The notes under the pieces: generated by a model
What the model saw: only the letters and a program-made list of their open reading frames with translations
The model's database searches: none
Told to the model about the DNA's origin: nothing
Translations under genes and position numbers: made by a program
Shown here: positions 21,540 to 32,186 of the stretch, one piece after another
How positions within the stretch are numbered: the first letter of the stretch is position 1
Layout: every line of letters starts with the position of its first letter
From: Orientallactaga sibirica
Taxonomy: Eukaryota; Chordata; Mammalia; Rodentia; Dipodidae
Assembly: GCA_036365145.1 (NCBI GenBank)
Contig: JAEOAD010001365.1
Location: 6,174,501-6,238,500, forward strand
DNA length: 64,000 nt
Direction of reading: 5' to 3'

Positions 21540-22170
21540 CATGGAATTTCAGAATGAAAAACAAGATATAAATTAGAACAAAAGACATATTGGAAGAAAT
21601 AAATCCTCAAATTGCTCCAAATTTGGTAGAAGACATGAATCCACAGATTCTATAAGCTTATCAAATCCCAAGAAAATATGGTACTAAAAACACAAAGATA
21701 CTCCTTGTTCAAACTACTATGCTAACAGAGCTGAGGTGGAGGAGCTATGCTAACAGAGCTGAGGGGAGGAGCTATGCTAACAGAGCTGATGGGGGAGGAG
21801 TTATGTTAACAGAGCTGAAGGGGAGGAGCTATGCTAACAGAGATGAGGGGGAGGAGCTATGCTAACAGAGCTGAGGGGAGGAACTATGTTAACAGAGCTG
21901 CCTTTATGCTAACATGCGGACCTCTCCTTGGAGCATGGATGTCCGAAGACAGTTGTCTGATCTTTCTCAACCAGTGAGAGACAGAAACTGTCACTACGGA
22001 GTTTTGTATACAGTGAAAATACTCTTCAATCATGAAGGTGAAGTACATATTTCCAGATAAATTAAAAAGAGTAAATTCTGCATGTCAAAGATAATACCAG
22101 AAGGGAACCGAGACCTTCAAGAAGGAATGGAGAATCTGTAAATAACTGGAAATAAGACTAAAACATGAAA
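21540..22170 (+). mobile_element. LINE-1 fragment split by a minisatellite
   Basis: Left part: CCAAATTTGGTAGAAGACAT then GAATCCACAGATTCTATAAG. Right part: AACTGTCACTACGGAGTTTT, CAGTGAAAATACTCTTCAAT, TCCAGATAAATTAAAAAGAG, GAAGGAATGGAGAATCTGTA. These are consecutive blocks of an old LINE-1/HAL1-like consensus, interrupted only by the repeat array at 21717-21900. Confidence 0.75.
21717..21900 (+). repeat. 28-bp minisatellite, 6.6 units
   Basis: Units of 27-29 bases start CTATGCTAACAGAGCTGAGG and end GGAGGAG, at 21717, 21745, 21772, 21801, 21829, 21857 and a partial one at 21884. Units differ by single substitutions and by the length of one G-run. One unit carries AGAGATGAG for AGAGCTGAG. Confidence 0.97.
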
Positions 22171-22172
22171 GG

Positions 22173-22219
<47 letters not shown>

Positions 22220-22222
22220 TTT
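22173..22222 (+). repeat. CTTT microsatellite
   Basis: About 12 CTTT units forming the reverse-strand A-rich tail of the adjacent B1. Confidence 0.97.
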
Positions 22223-22325
22223 TGTTTGTTTGAGATAGCTTCTCACAATGTAGGTTAGGCTGGCCTGGAACTCACTGTATAGATCAGGCTGGTCTCACAC
22301 TCATGGCAACCCTTCTGTTTCAGCC
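22223..22325 (-). mobile_element. B1 SINE
   Basis: GAGATAGCTTCTCACAATGT, AGGCTGGCCTGGAACTCACT, CTCATGGCAACCCTTCTGTT. Inserted in the LINE-1 block. Confidence 0.85.
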
Positions 22326-22359
22326 TCTTTAGTAATCTTTCATTAATAAAAACAGCCCA

Positions 22360-22536
22360 GGACTGGAGAGATGGCTTACTGGTTAAGGCACTTGCCTGCA
22401 AAGCCTAAGGACCCAGTACCTACGTGAGCCAGGTGTACATGGTGGTGCATGCTTCTGGAGTTTGTTTGCAGTGACTAGAGACCCTGGTACTCCTATTCTC
22501 TGTCTCTTTCTTCTCTCTCTCTCTCTCTCTCTCAAA

Positions 22537-22567
<31 letters not shown>

Positions 22568-22606
22568 ATAGAAGTTTAAAATTGTTTTATAAATAAATAA
22601 ATAAAT
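22360..22606 (+). mobile_element. DIP-like SINE with expanded AAAT tail
   Basis: GGACTGGAGAGATGGCTTAC head, GCAAAGCCTAAGGACCCAGT, TC tract, AAATAAATAAATAAATAAAT runs at 22534-22571 and 22590-22606. AACAGCCCA on both sides is the target-site duplication. Confidence 0.93.
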
Positions 22607-22811
22607 AACAGCCCATTTGACTATATCAAGAAAAACATACAATGTTTCTTCAGGGTTTATAAATTACACAAGTGTAATGCACATGATAATTGTACCAGAA
22701 GATACTAACTCCAAGAACATTGAGAAGTTTAAGATGAAGGTCTTAATCTCCAGAGTGACTAGTAATAGAAGTCAAAGGTATAGCTAAAAAATTATGAATA
22801 AATTGAAATAA

Positions 22812-22920
22812 ACATGGATGGAGTGATTGTTCAATGGTTAAAGGCACTTGCTTGCAAAGCCTGCTGACCTGAGTTTAATTCTCCAGTACCCACATAAAGC
22901 CACATAAAGTGGTACATTCG
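22812..22920 (+). mobile_element. Partial DIP-like SINE
   Basis: ATGGATGGAGTGATTGTTCA head, GCACTTGCTTGCAAAGCC, GAGTTTAATTCTCCAGTACC. It ends before the TCTC tail. Confidence 0.75.
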
Positions 22921-23017
22921 TCTTATCCAAAAGAAGGCAGGAAAAGAGCAACAGAAAAACAGCCTGAAGAGGAAAAAACAAAAATAAACAGTAACATGAA
23001 ACACTGCAACCTTAGCA

Positions 23018-23115
23018 TTTGGGCTGAGGATTCAGCTCAGTAGGAGAGCCTTTTCCCAGTACGTACAATGTTTTTCCCAGTATGTGCAAAGCCTTCGCTT
23101 CCATCTGCAGCACTA
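23018..23115 (+). mobile_element. ID-like SINE with an internal duplication
   Basis: TTTGGGCTGAGGATTCAGCT, AGTAGGAGAGCC, then TTTTCCCAGTACGTACAATG repeated as TTTTCCCAGTATGTGCAAAG, then CCATCTGCAGCACTACAG. The duplicated middle is unusual. Confidence 0.7.
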
Positions 23116-23282
23116 CAGAAAAATTCAACATGTGTCTAAATGAACTTCAATTATTATATTAACTATAAAGGACTAACTCCAATTAATGGCAAAAATTGTC
23201 AGAAAGGAGTTTAGAAAGCAAGATCAAATGATACATTCCCTATGACAGATGATCCTGATATACAGGCACAGATAAATTTAAA

Positions 23283-23506
23283 ATATTTTATTTTTATTTA
23301 TTTATTAGAGAAACAGAGAGGGGAGGGGAGAGAGAGATTAAGAGAGAGAGAGAAAATGAGTGCACCAGGGCCTCTAGCCACTGAAAACGAACTACAGATG
23401 CATGCGCCACCTTGTAAATCTGGCTTATGTGGGACCTGGGGAATTGAACCTGGGTCCTTACACTTCACAGGCAAATGCCTTAATCATTAAGCCATCCCTC
23501 CAGCCC
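23283..23506 (-). mobile_element. DIP-like SINE
   Basis: ATTTTATTTTTATTTATTTA tail, GGGCCTCTAGCCACTGAAAA, GGGAATTGAACCTGGGTCCT, head GCCATCCCTCCAGCCC. GATAAATTTAAA at both sides marks the target-site duplication. Confidence 0.93.
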
Positions 23507-24132
23507 AAGATATAGATAAATTTAAAGCAAAACTTGTAAAATGATAAAGCATTCAAGCTATTAAAGCGATAGAAGTACTAAAACAAGATGAGGGGTTGTC
23601 AAACTAACACAAACACTAGACCTTGTAGCTCCTATCATGTCAAGTGGGAGGTATTGCAGGAATTCAAGGATGGTTAACGTAAAGAAGATCACTATATCAC
23701 CATATATAGAGGCTCATAGCTTCATAGATGCTCTAAGAGCCAACATCTTTTTATGGGTAAAAACATTCAGAAGCTTCAGAATTCATGGACACTTCCTAAA
23801 GCACACAATGGTTACTTTTCAGTTCAGACTTTATTTAATAAATAAATATTAAGAGTATTCCTACCAAATTTCAGAAAAACCAGCAATTCTTCCCACCTCT
23901 GCTTCTGCTACTAGGTGCACTTTTTCCTTTCATCTGCTTTGATTAGCTGGAACTTTTAGAAGATAAGAGACATGTAAGTTGGAAATGAATGGAATCTTCA
24001 TTTGCCTATGACAATGTCCTTGAAAATCTCAGTTACAATGCTGAGCTAACTTTCACATGCAGAAACAAACCAAATACAGAACTCAGTATGATTAAAGGAG
24101 ATAAGATTTAGTAAACTAAAGAAAAGCCTTTT
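23507..24132 (+). mobile_element. LINE-1 ORF2 fragment, decayed
   Basis: GCAGGAATTCAAGGATGGTT, CATCTTTTTATGGGTAAAAA and ATTCATGGACACTTCCTAAA fall in the order of the reverse-transcriptase part of ORF2. Stops and frameshifts leave only a 71-codon frame (23637-23852). 23880-24132 is less clear. Confidence 0.65.
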
Positions 24133-24345
24133 TATAAAATATTTATTTACTTAAGCAAGAGAATCAGAGACCCATGGAGAGAGAGTGAGTATGGGTGCAC
24201 CAGACTCTCCCACTTCTGCAAATCAACTCCAGACACATGCACCACTTTGTGCATGTGGCTTTATGTGAGTACTGGGTACTTGTACTGGGCTATCAGCCTT
24301 TGCAAGCAAGTGCCTTTAAGCACTGAGCCATCTCTGAATGCTACC
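24133..24345 (-). mobile_element. DIP-like SINE, diverged
   Basis: AAATATTTATTTACTTAAGC tail, CTCCAGACACATGCACCACT, head ACTGAGCCATCTCTGAATGC, diverged at the end. Confidence 0.82.
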
Positions 24346-24860
24346 ACCCCAAATAAAAACTTTAATTACACAAAAGATATTTAGACATCAGTGAAAAAGA
24401 GCCTCCAGTTCAAAAATGAAGAAAATAAATTTATTTGAATAGACATGTTGAGAAATGTGCAAAGCCTCTTTGAAAAAAACTTAAGCGCACTGAGAGTCTC
24501 AGAAGTAAATACGAAAAATTAAAATGCGTTCCTTCCTTGTGCTTGGACAGAAAGATTTAGCATCACAAAGATGTCATCTAGACAAGTAGAAACATAAATT
24601 TATAATGATCATGATAAAAGTATCAAACAGGTTTTATTCTGGGTCTCAACAAGGCTTTTCATGTTCATATGGAAAAATAAACAGAAGATAAGACAAAACA
24701 AACCCACAAGCCCAAGTAGAAGCCAGTGGAGGAGAATGACCTCTGTGAGGCTGAGAGTCCACCACGGAAGACTTTGCACAGAGCTTGGCTGCAGCTCATC
24801 TTTATCCATGGCTCTTCAGTGGTTTCCAGAATGTTTGATCAACTGCAAAAGGAACACAGG
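24346..24860 (+). mobile_element. LINE-1 ORF2 3' fragment, decayed
   Basis: TTGAATAGACATGTTGAGAA and TCATATGGAAAAATAAACAG resemble ORF2 blocks near the 3' end. Very diverged; the boundaries are approximate. Confidence 0.45.
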
Positions 24861-25499
24861 TATAACATGTGAGGTAGCTTTGCGGGTGTGTGAGTGGTAT
24901 GTGTGTTGTGCATGTATTGTGTATGCACATGTGGGTGCAAACGCACACTTGCTGTGCGCTGGCAGTAGCTCGAGGAGAATATAGGGTGGTCCCTCTGTTA
25001 CTCATTCCTGTGTTTCCTTGGGACTGGAGGCCATCAATGATTTTTATGAGCCCCAGTGAGTCTCCTGTCTCTGCTCCCCACAGGACTGGGGTTGCAGACA
25101 TGCCAACCCACACTTAGGTAATTGTTTGAGTGCTGGGAAATCATAGTCAGTCAGTTTCAGAACCACTGCCCCCCAAGCCTCCATGTATGCACGAGAAGCA
25201 TTCAATTGCTCGCCAGCCTATTGTAAAATTTATAAAAGACATATGCATGTATAACGTATCTTTCATATGTATACTATCATATACACACACACACACACAT
25301 ATATATATGCTTGTCTACAGAAAGAAACATAGACCAGACATATCAGAAAGCAATGAAAAGTCCCTTGTCTGGGTGACATTATCAAAGCTACTTAAGTGTA
25401 TCTTTCTGTAGTCTTTTGAATTTTGCATCACTGTATGAGAGAATAAAAATGATATCAAAAAGCTCTAAAGTAAATACGAAATTATATACACAGAAGAAA
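24861..25499. other. Unique DNA with a short CA tract
   Basis: A TG-rich patch at 24885-24960 and a CA/TA tract at 25282-25310. No gene seen. Confidence 0.4.
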
Positions 25500-25870
25500 G
25501 TGAATCAAACTGTATTTCAGGCTGCAGCTGTTACTAAGGAGACAAGCAACTGAGCACATCCCGCCAGGGCTCAAGTCTCGAGCTAAAGACGTTTCCCCGA
25601 TGACAACAAAATGCCCGGGGAAGAGCCCTGACCTTTGTTTAGGAGGGCTGTTCACGATAGTGATGCGAGTGTGCGATACGGAAACTCTCTAAATATGTCA
25701 CTGCCAGCTTGAGTCCCGGCGTGGACGGAAACGTGAATCGGAGGCAGCTGAACTGAAAGTTATCAATGTCAATGTTTTTAAGGAGGAAATGTAATCCTAG
25801 TTTCTGTCCCTGTAAATGACTTGATGACTAGCCACCAGTTAGTAGGAAGCTTGCCTCACCTGCAGCTTAG
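25500..25870. other. Candidate conserved noncoding element
   Basis: Repeat-free, several CpGs kept, motif-dense text such as AGTTATCAATGTCAATGTTT at about 25758. The call rests on texture only; there is no alignment and no open frame. Confidence 0.25.
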
Positions 25871-26539
25871 ATCTTGGTTTCTAAATATCTTCCTCCACAA
25901 AAGCAGACCAGGGCTCCTTTGAAATTCACTTGACTATGGCACAGGGACAGAGAAAAATACAGATTATGTTGGAGGTATGTTAGCTTTTCAGCCAGCAACA
26001 TAGTGTTCAAAACTTTTCAATAGAATGCCCATGTAGATGGATTCCTCTTTCTCTCTCTGTAATAAATAAGTAAATAACATTTTTTAAAACAATGCTCATG
26101 TAGACAGGGTTATGCAAGAAGAAACCCCCCACCCACACTTCCCAATGCCCAGTGCACCAACTGAATCAGGGTATTCACCCATGAATGCTAATACTCCAAG
26201 TGAAAGATTGCGGGGGTCAACAATGTCAGTGCCATTCTGAGTACATAAGTCCCTTCTCATGTAACATTCTTGACGGGAGCATTAAGCTTTCATAATGAAA
26301 ACCCAAGTTAGAAAGCCCAGTAGGTGTTTTACCAGTTAACTAAAGAAACAACAACAACAACAACAACAACAACAAAAAAAAAACGATTAGCAACCTTCCC
26401 CACCCTTTTCTCTTGTTACTCTCCCCAGCCTCACTTTCACTTTCCACATTCAACTTCTTTGGGATCAACTGTTTTCTTAGTCTACATGTGAGTGAGATCA
26501 CAGATGGAGTCATCATTTGGACATAATTGGGACGTGGTT
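25871..26539. other. Unique DNA, SINE tail and CAA microsatellite
   Basis: 26030-26090 looks like a detached DIP-like 3' end (TCTCTCTCTGTAATAAATAA). CAA units lie at 26347-26375. Otherwise nothing recognised. Confidence 0.45.
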
Positions 26540-26672
26540 AAAACTAGGAAAGTGACGCAAGGGCGCAATGCTGCACTTGGCCACAAGGGGGCACACGTCT
26601 GGAGTTCGTTCACAGCAGCTAAGAGGCTGCTAGCTTGCCCATTCTCTCTCTCTCTCAAATAAAAAAAAAAGA
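26540..26672 (+). mobile_element. Partial DIP-like SINE, long subfamily
   Basis: Head missing. The body GCAAGGGCGCAATGCTGCAC is followed by CCACAAGGGGGCAC at 26581-26594, TCTGGAGTTCGTTCACAGCA, a TCTC tail and AAATAAAAAAAAAA. The motif differs from a CTCF core by one or two bases. Confidence 0.85.
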
Positions 26673-26845
26673 GTTACAACTTAAAACAAAGATATAAGCA
26701 AACCCCAAAGTATTGATTTATCTGATTCAATTTACAATAAAATACTTATGAGTGCCACTTGTGAAAAAATATTTTAAAAAACCATAAATAATAGCAATGT
26801 AAAAATATACAGGGCGGGTAGTCTTGACGTAAAACAGATGAGGCA

Positions 26846-27190
26846 CATTATGTGATGATTAATTTGTCAACTTGACAGGACGTGGAATTACCATGAGCCT
26901 GTCTTTAGGGATTTCCTGGATAAAGTTAATAGAGGTTGGAAGAACAACTCTAAATTTGGGTGGTGCCCCATTCTAGGTCTGGGGTCCTGGGCTCCAGACA
27001 AGGAGAATGAATGCACCCTGAAAAGCAGTATTCCTCTTTCTCTGCTTCCTGCCTTTGGAGGTCCAGGATTCCTGCTACCATGCCCCCCACCATGGTGAAC
27101 CACACCCCCTTGAACCCTAACCCAAAGCAAACCCTTCGTTCTTTAAACTGCTTTTGACAAATAACTTTTGAAAACTACACTTGACAGCTG
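26846..27190 (+). mobile_element. MaLR/ERVL-type LTR
   Basis: ATGTGATGATTAATTTGTCA, ACTTGACAGGACGTGGAATT, TTCTCTGCTTCCTGCC, CCACCATGGTGAACCACACC, then an AAGCAAACCCTTCGTTCTTT end block. The order is that of a solitary rodent LTR. Family from memory. Confidence 0.6.
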
Positions 27191-27389
27191 GGTACCCCCA
27201 CAGAAGATGATCCAGCTACAGAAGCTACTTAGGGACAAATACAGAAACTTGAGTATTAACTCTATTCTGGATATTAGTACTGCAATGTCATTCTCTCAAG
27301 CAGGACAATGGCTTTGTGGTTGGGTAGAGGAATGCCTTCATGGTTAGGCGAGCAGTGTTTTCTACATGGAGGCCTAAGAAAACATGCTA
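27191..27389. other. Unique DNA
   Basis: No feature seen. Confidence 0.4.
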
Positions 27390-27715
27390 AAAATCAGAAA
27401 GACAAAAACGAAGTACAGTCAAGACATTTTTAGACGAACAAAAAAACAGAGAACTTCTCACAAGCGGATCTGCACGACAGGAAATAATAAAGGGGCTCTT
27501 TAGGCAGAAGGAAAAGGATTCCAGATGGAAGGTCAGAGATGCAGGAAGGAATAAAGAGCTCGGGGAGAATCTAAATGAAGAACGAACTGTATCAAAAATA
27601 ACAGTGGTATCTTGCGGGGGTTTAACTCCAAGAAAAATACAAAACACCGATAGCCCGTGAGCTGAAATTGGGTAAAAGAGCTAAGGGATGTGTTGCCTTT
27701 TTTTTTTTTTTTTTT
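27390..27715 (+). mobile_element. LINE-1 fragment ending in a T-run
   Basis: CATTTTTAGACGAACAAAAA, GCAGAAGGAAAAGGATTCCA, GAGATGCAGGAAGGAATAAA and a GCGGGGGTTTAACTCCAAGA block follow the same part of the old LINE-1 consensus as 21925-22170. The T-run is at 27698-27715. Confidence 0.65.
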
Positions 27716-27799
27716 GTAAAATTTGTAAAGTTGCCAAATCTGCATCCAATTTTGATCAGTTAACGATGAAAATATCCGTGTCAGTGACAAGGTTTCTGC

Positions 27800-28145
27800 G
27801 CCACAATGTCATCCTGTCTGGGATGTGTTCCCCAGGATCATGTGATGGAGAGTCTCTTTTCCCGGCACAACGGTATCAGGAGGTCAGGAGGCTGTCGGGG
27901 ACATGCACAGATTAAAGCCAATCACTGTGCAGCTGGCTTCGCTATCACGGGGGATGGGTCCCTGATACGACAAAGAGATCTCCATTCTCTCTCCGTCACA
28001 CGCACTTCCTCGCCCTTCCGCCATCTACCTTAGGGTGACCGAGCAAGACATCCCCTGTCAGATGCGGGCCTCTTCCTCTTAGAGTTGCCATGTGTGTAAT
28101 TAGAATGGGGTATCTTTGGGGGTCCAGGTCGTCATTCTGCCCACC
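27800..28145 (+). mobile_element. MaLR-type LTR (MST/MLT1-like)
   Basis: CATGTGATGGAGAGTCTCTT, GGGGGATGGGTCCCTGATAC, CTTCCGCCATCTACC, CCCCTGTCAGATGCGGGCCT, and possibly GGTCGTCATTCTGCCCACCA. These blocks sit in MaLR order. Confidence 0.5.
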
Positions 28146-28939
28146 ACAAAGGGTGATTGTATCTTAGATGTCTCCAAAACAGAAGCTGGCAGGTGGTCTT
28201 GTTCGGTTGGGTAGTTATTTCCTCTGAACTGATACCATGCCCCCTGCCCCTGTCGAGCCCCTGGAGGAAAGCAGAGAGGCTCAGAAAACTCCAGAAAGCT
28301 ACAAGACTGATGAGGCCCCTCCTCAAGGTTACACAATCAGCAAAACATCACTGTAGGAGAGAGGACCCAGCCATGTGGACGCCATGAGTTGCCACCTGGG
28401 TTGATGTGGGCTTCCCAATGATCTAGTTGCCTTTGACTCACTCATGTGTCTATAAATAATCCCAATCAACTCACCGCTTCGCTAAGGCGGGCTTGGATAG
28501 AGTCGTTTCTTTGACCCGTTGCTGGTGCCCGTGTCTGGGGTGAACAGACATTTGTTTCTGTCTCCCCAGGAAATGTTGTGCAATAAAACGACTCTTGGGA
28601 CTATAGTAGTCCCTGCCTTTGTGTTGCTCTGAGTTGGAGTCTTGGGACACTGTGCTAAGCTCTGCCTGCCTGCCCATCTTTGGTACTTTGACTGACATCC
28701 CCACCAAGGCTGCAAACAATGGGGGGGGGTAATCCCCCGCAAAGGATAGCAGAGTGTTGTTACGTAAACAAGGAAAATAACACTTGGTGGGCAGTTACAA
28801 ATCAAAGCCGAATGTACCAGACACAGGATAGAATCTCTCTTTTCTTCCTGCAAGCCAGCAGGGAGGAATCCCCATGAACTAAACCTTAGTCACTGAGCAA
28901 AAAATAGATCATGTGACCCTAACATGGAACTGGGCTAAT
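28146..28939. other. Unique DNA, no gene seen
   Basis: Two overlapping minus-strand frames (28471-28719, 28482-28853) have no recognisable content. AATAAA occurs at 28582. Nothing else. Confidence 0.4.
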
Positions 28940-29310
28940 GCATGAGCCTTTAGTTCTTTCTGGAAATAGAGGAAGGTCTGTGTGCATAGATTACCTGTAA
29001 GGTATATTGAATTTTTAATTTTCAATGCATATAATTATGGTAAAGTATAACAAATCACCTATGGTACACAAAAGCTTATAAGATACTATTATCCTTAATT
29101 AATGGGTAAATGCATGTGTTTTATTCGATGAAACTGATTTATTGTCTTAATTTTCAGATGTTCTGCCTCACTTTTCCACCGAAGCCACTGTGTGCCCATA
29201 GTAACCAGCTGACACCAGGCATGTGTGATCTCCTTTATGACCTGCGCCTAATTAGTTTTTTATTGTCATCTTCCAACTGCGCTTAAACCGTACAAACAAG
29301 GGCAGTGTCA
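28940..29310. other. Candidate conserved noncoding element
   Basis: Repeat-free AT-rich text with homeodomain-type sites (CTTAATTAATGG at about 29093, CCTAATTAG at about 29247). No frame. Confidence 0.28.
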
Positions 29311-29559
29311 TCCCAATCCCGTGGATGGAGTGCCAGCTCTGGTCTTGCAGGAGACCGTGTATTTTGCTATACATGAGCTCAGTACCTGTGGCCTCTGCCT
29401 TCCAGTGCTTCTCTTGGGTAGGGGCGGAGGGCAGAACTCAGGGAGGGCTTTAGGTGAAGCCCCCCGACCAGACTTCACCTCCCCTGTAGTGGCTCCACCT
29501 TCGCCCTCCCGCCCCTCACCGCCTGCCTCTACTAGGCTCGGCTAGTTAAATGAAAGGGA
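29311..29559. other. GC-richer unique DNA
   Basis: A 74-codon plus-strand frame (29321-29545) is present but unrecognised. CpG density is low, so this is not a CpG island. Confidence 0.4.
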
Positions 29560-30420
29560 GAGAAACGAGCTGAAAGCTGGTGGGTGTTGGAGCTTCGAAG
29601 TCCAGAGATCTCCGGCTAATTGCTGGTCCTAACAGGCACAATTAGCTGCTACAAGCCCTTTGAGATGGCCCAGGGCCTTTCTCAGGTAGCAGCCATCACC
29701 AGATAAAGGCTGAAATACACTCCACTTACAGAGACACTTGCAGACGGGAGTGTCACAGCCTGCCAATTACACTCTCTCTATACACAGTCACTTTCCCAGG
29801 GAGACGATGACCCCAGAAGAGTAACCAGCACTGAAGGGGGACACGGCACAGGTGGCTCTCAGTCCCCAGGAAGCTGAGCTGTAGTGATGATGGGGGCGCT
29901 GGAAGGTGAGTGAGGGAGCTTTTCAAATTAAAACCTCATCCTGGGGCTCATTAGAAAATTCCATTTCAGGGACATGTGCTACTTTCTACTTTTTTTTTTT
30001 TTTTCCTCCTTAACTGCAAACTTTCTGGTGAAAGCATAATCCCATACCATTTTCCCTTTTTTATCTTGGGGAGGAGCAAATTCAGACAAAAATCGTGCAT
30101 TTCAATATAAAAGCAGCTTGTTGGTGGGGAAAGAGGTGTAAGTAGGAGTCAGGATCTCCCCCACCTGCAAACACCGCCCTCTTCACCCTAATTAAGTAGC
30201 TACACACTGAGGTCATATACTTTACACAGTTAGGTTCTGAGACACTGGGTAAGACAAAAATTCCATCTCAAGGAAGATTTTGGCTGCAGAGACTGTAAAT
30301 CACCCAGACCGTAAAGCACAGAATACATGGATTTGTGTACTTAATAGCATCCAGTAATGCCTGTATGTGAATGTCAACAGAATTATGCAGTCTAAAATAA
30401 AGTGCACAGATACAAAATAT
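29560..30420. other. Candidate conserved noncoding cluster
   Basis: Repeat-free, with GGCTAATTGCTGG at about 29612, CACAATTAGCTG at about 29638, and a long AT-rich part with a T-run at 29990-30004. Texture only. Confidence 0.28.
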
Positions 30421-31538
30421 GTATTTTTTTTCAAATTATTTCATCAAACAAAAGAAAAGAGTGGGGTGTGGATTTGAATCTCTGCATATTGAAAGTGTGC
30501 CTTGGCTATATGACAGTGGCACCCCAGCATGTTCTTGTTCGGACTCAGCTTCCTCGTGTGCTTAGGCGGGGTCAATGATGTCACTGCCAAGGCTGGTATT
30601 CCAAGTTCGGTGATGGCACGACCACCCTCCCCTAGTGCATGGCCACCATGCTGGGAGACTCCTCACAGCCAGCCTTACACTTGGCTATCAGAGCCTGTAG
30701 ATGTGTAATGAAGGCAGTCCATCCCCTGCTGTTGCTGCTGAGGTGATGCCCCTAGCTGGCGCACAGTCTGCAGCTAAAGTGCCATGCACTGGCAGCCATG
30801 TGGGTGAGTAGAAGCGCGGGGCTGCTAGAAAACTGGATCAAGAGAAGGTCTCGGGCCTGAAGCATTTGACAGTTAGGGAGCAAATAAAGCACAGCCAAGT
30901 GGGTTCCAATGGCAGAAAATGGGCCTGCTGCTGTTAACACAAGTGTGCTCCCTTGCCATCTTGCACAGCCTGGTCTACGTCAGATCCCACTTAGAACCAC
31001 TCAACTCCAGATGATTCTATGTTGTTCCAGTACACAGGGGGCCATTCACCACAGGAGCAGGGAAGCAATGTTATGGGCAAGGAGTGGCAGACAGTGCCTG
31101 CCCTTGGGAGGTCCGGGATGCCCTCCCATTCTTGTCATTTCTTCACTGCGTGACCTAAGATGAGTCACTTAAGTTTTCTGGGCCTATCATCTCTGGTCCT
31201 CCAATGACGAGTTCACATTTCATAATAGTCCCGCTTTGATATTACAAGGTTCTAAGTTGGCCTACTTGAACGGCTGAACGTTTATGAAGGAGGGAGTAAG
31301 GGAGGCAAACCTTTGTACCTCATAAAAAGATGGTGTCCTGATATACAAAGAAGCATTCTGCCCAAACTATTCCTGATCATTTGTGGCTTCAGACCCAAAC
31401 GAACAGCCTGCCTCCAGTTCCCAAGGAAAGTCTCCTTTCTTTCCCCAGCAGCCACTGACCTTGGGCTTTTGTTATTTCAATCTACTATCAACCAGGGGTC
31501 AGACACCAGAAAGAGGTGTCGGAATGAACTTTGAACTT
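30421..31538. other. Unique DNA with a MIR-like patch
   Basis: 31130-31240 resembles a plus-strand MIR (CACTGCGTGACCTAAGATGA, GTCACTTAAGTTTTCTGGGC). Otherwise unrecognised. Confidence 0.4.
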
Positions 31539-31539
31539 T

Positions 31540-31770
31540 AACCTTTATATACTTATACAAAAAGTAATGCAAAATGAAGGCTACATATTACTGTACAAAT
31601 CAAAACCAGGAAACTTCTAGAGGAAAATTAGAAAAGTGACCTGGGGCTAGACAGATCTTTTCTAGATATTACTCGAAGGACATAAACCACAAGAGAAAAA
31701 ACATATGATAAATTGGACTTGATCAAAATGAATTTTTTTTCTAAGTGAAAAAGTATTAAGAGGAAACTAA
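31540..31770 (+). mobile_element. LINE-1 ORF2 fragment
   Basis: AAATGAAGGCTACATATTAC, CAGGAAACTTCTAGAGGAAA, then AATTGGACTTGATCAAAATG near 31711 follow the ORF2 3' coding order. Broken by stops. Confidence 0.7.
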
Positions 31771-31930
31771 GTGTTCGAGCATGCACCTAGCCTGCATGAG
31801 GCTCTGGATTCAGTCTCTAGTTCTAGCAAGGGAAGCCATCTTTACAACATGAACATGACATAGTGGTAGAGCACTTGACTAGCAAGCGTAAAGCCCTGAG
31901 TTCCATTCCCTGTACACCACATACACATAC
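31771..31930 (+). mobile_element. Two adjacent ID-like SINE pieces
   Basis: Piece one: GTTCGAGCATGCACCTAGCC to TCAGTCTCTAGTTCTAGCAA. Piece two: CATAGTGGTAGAGCACTTGA to GAGTTCCATTCCCTGTACAC. Each matches part of an ID-type tRNA-Ala-derived SINE. Confidence 0.65.
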
Positions 31931-31950
31931 ACATTTAAAAAAACTATTAA

Positions 31951-32186
31951 GGGCTGGAGAGATGGCTTAGCGGTTAATGTGTTTGCCTGCAAAGCCAAAG
32001 GATCGCGGTTTGATTCTCCAGGTCCAACGTAAGCCAAATGCACATGGTGGTGTATGTGTCTGGAGTTCATTTGCAGTGGCTAGAGGCCCTGATGCACCCA
32101 TTCTCACTTCTTCTTCTTCTCTCCCTCTCCCTCTCTCTGTCTCTAATAAGGAAAAAAACAAAAATAAATCTTTTTTTAAAAAAAAG
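31951..32186 (+). mobile_element. DIP-like SINE
   Basis: GGGCTGGAGAGATGGCTTAG head, TTTGCCTGCAAAGCCAAAGG, GTCTGGAGTTCATTTGCAGT, TTCTTCTCCCTCTCCCTC tail, then A-rich end. Confidence 0.94.

Larger units (their letters stand above)
22607..23282 (+). mobile_element. LINE-1 block, continued, with SINE insertions
   Basis: 22640-22810 and 22921-22990 (AAAAGAAGGCAGGAAAAGAG, then GGAAAAAACAAAAATAAACA) and 23125-23230 (CCAATTAATGGCAAAAATTG, AGTTTAGAAAGCAAGATCAA) follow the order of an old LINE-1 just before and at the start of ORF2. Copies at 22812-22920 and 23018-23115 interrupt it. Confidence 0.65.

Noticed and set aside
21717..21900. Possible CRISPR-like array
   Set aside because: Units are contiguous with no unique spacers and lie in mammalian LINE-1 DNA; it is a minisatellite.
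29321..29545. GC-rich 74-codon frame as a first exon or CpG-island promoter
   Set aside because: CpG density is low and no donor-bounded conserved frame is recognisable.
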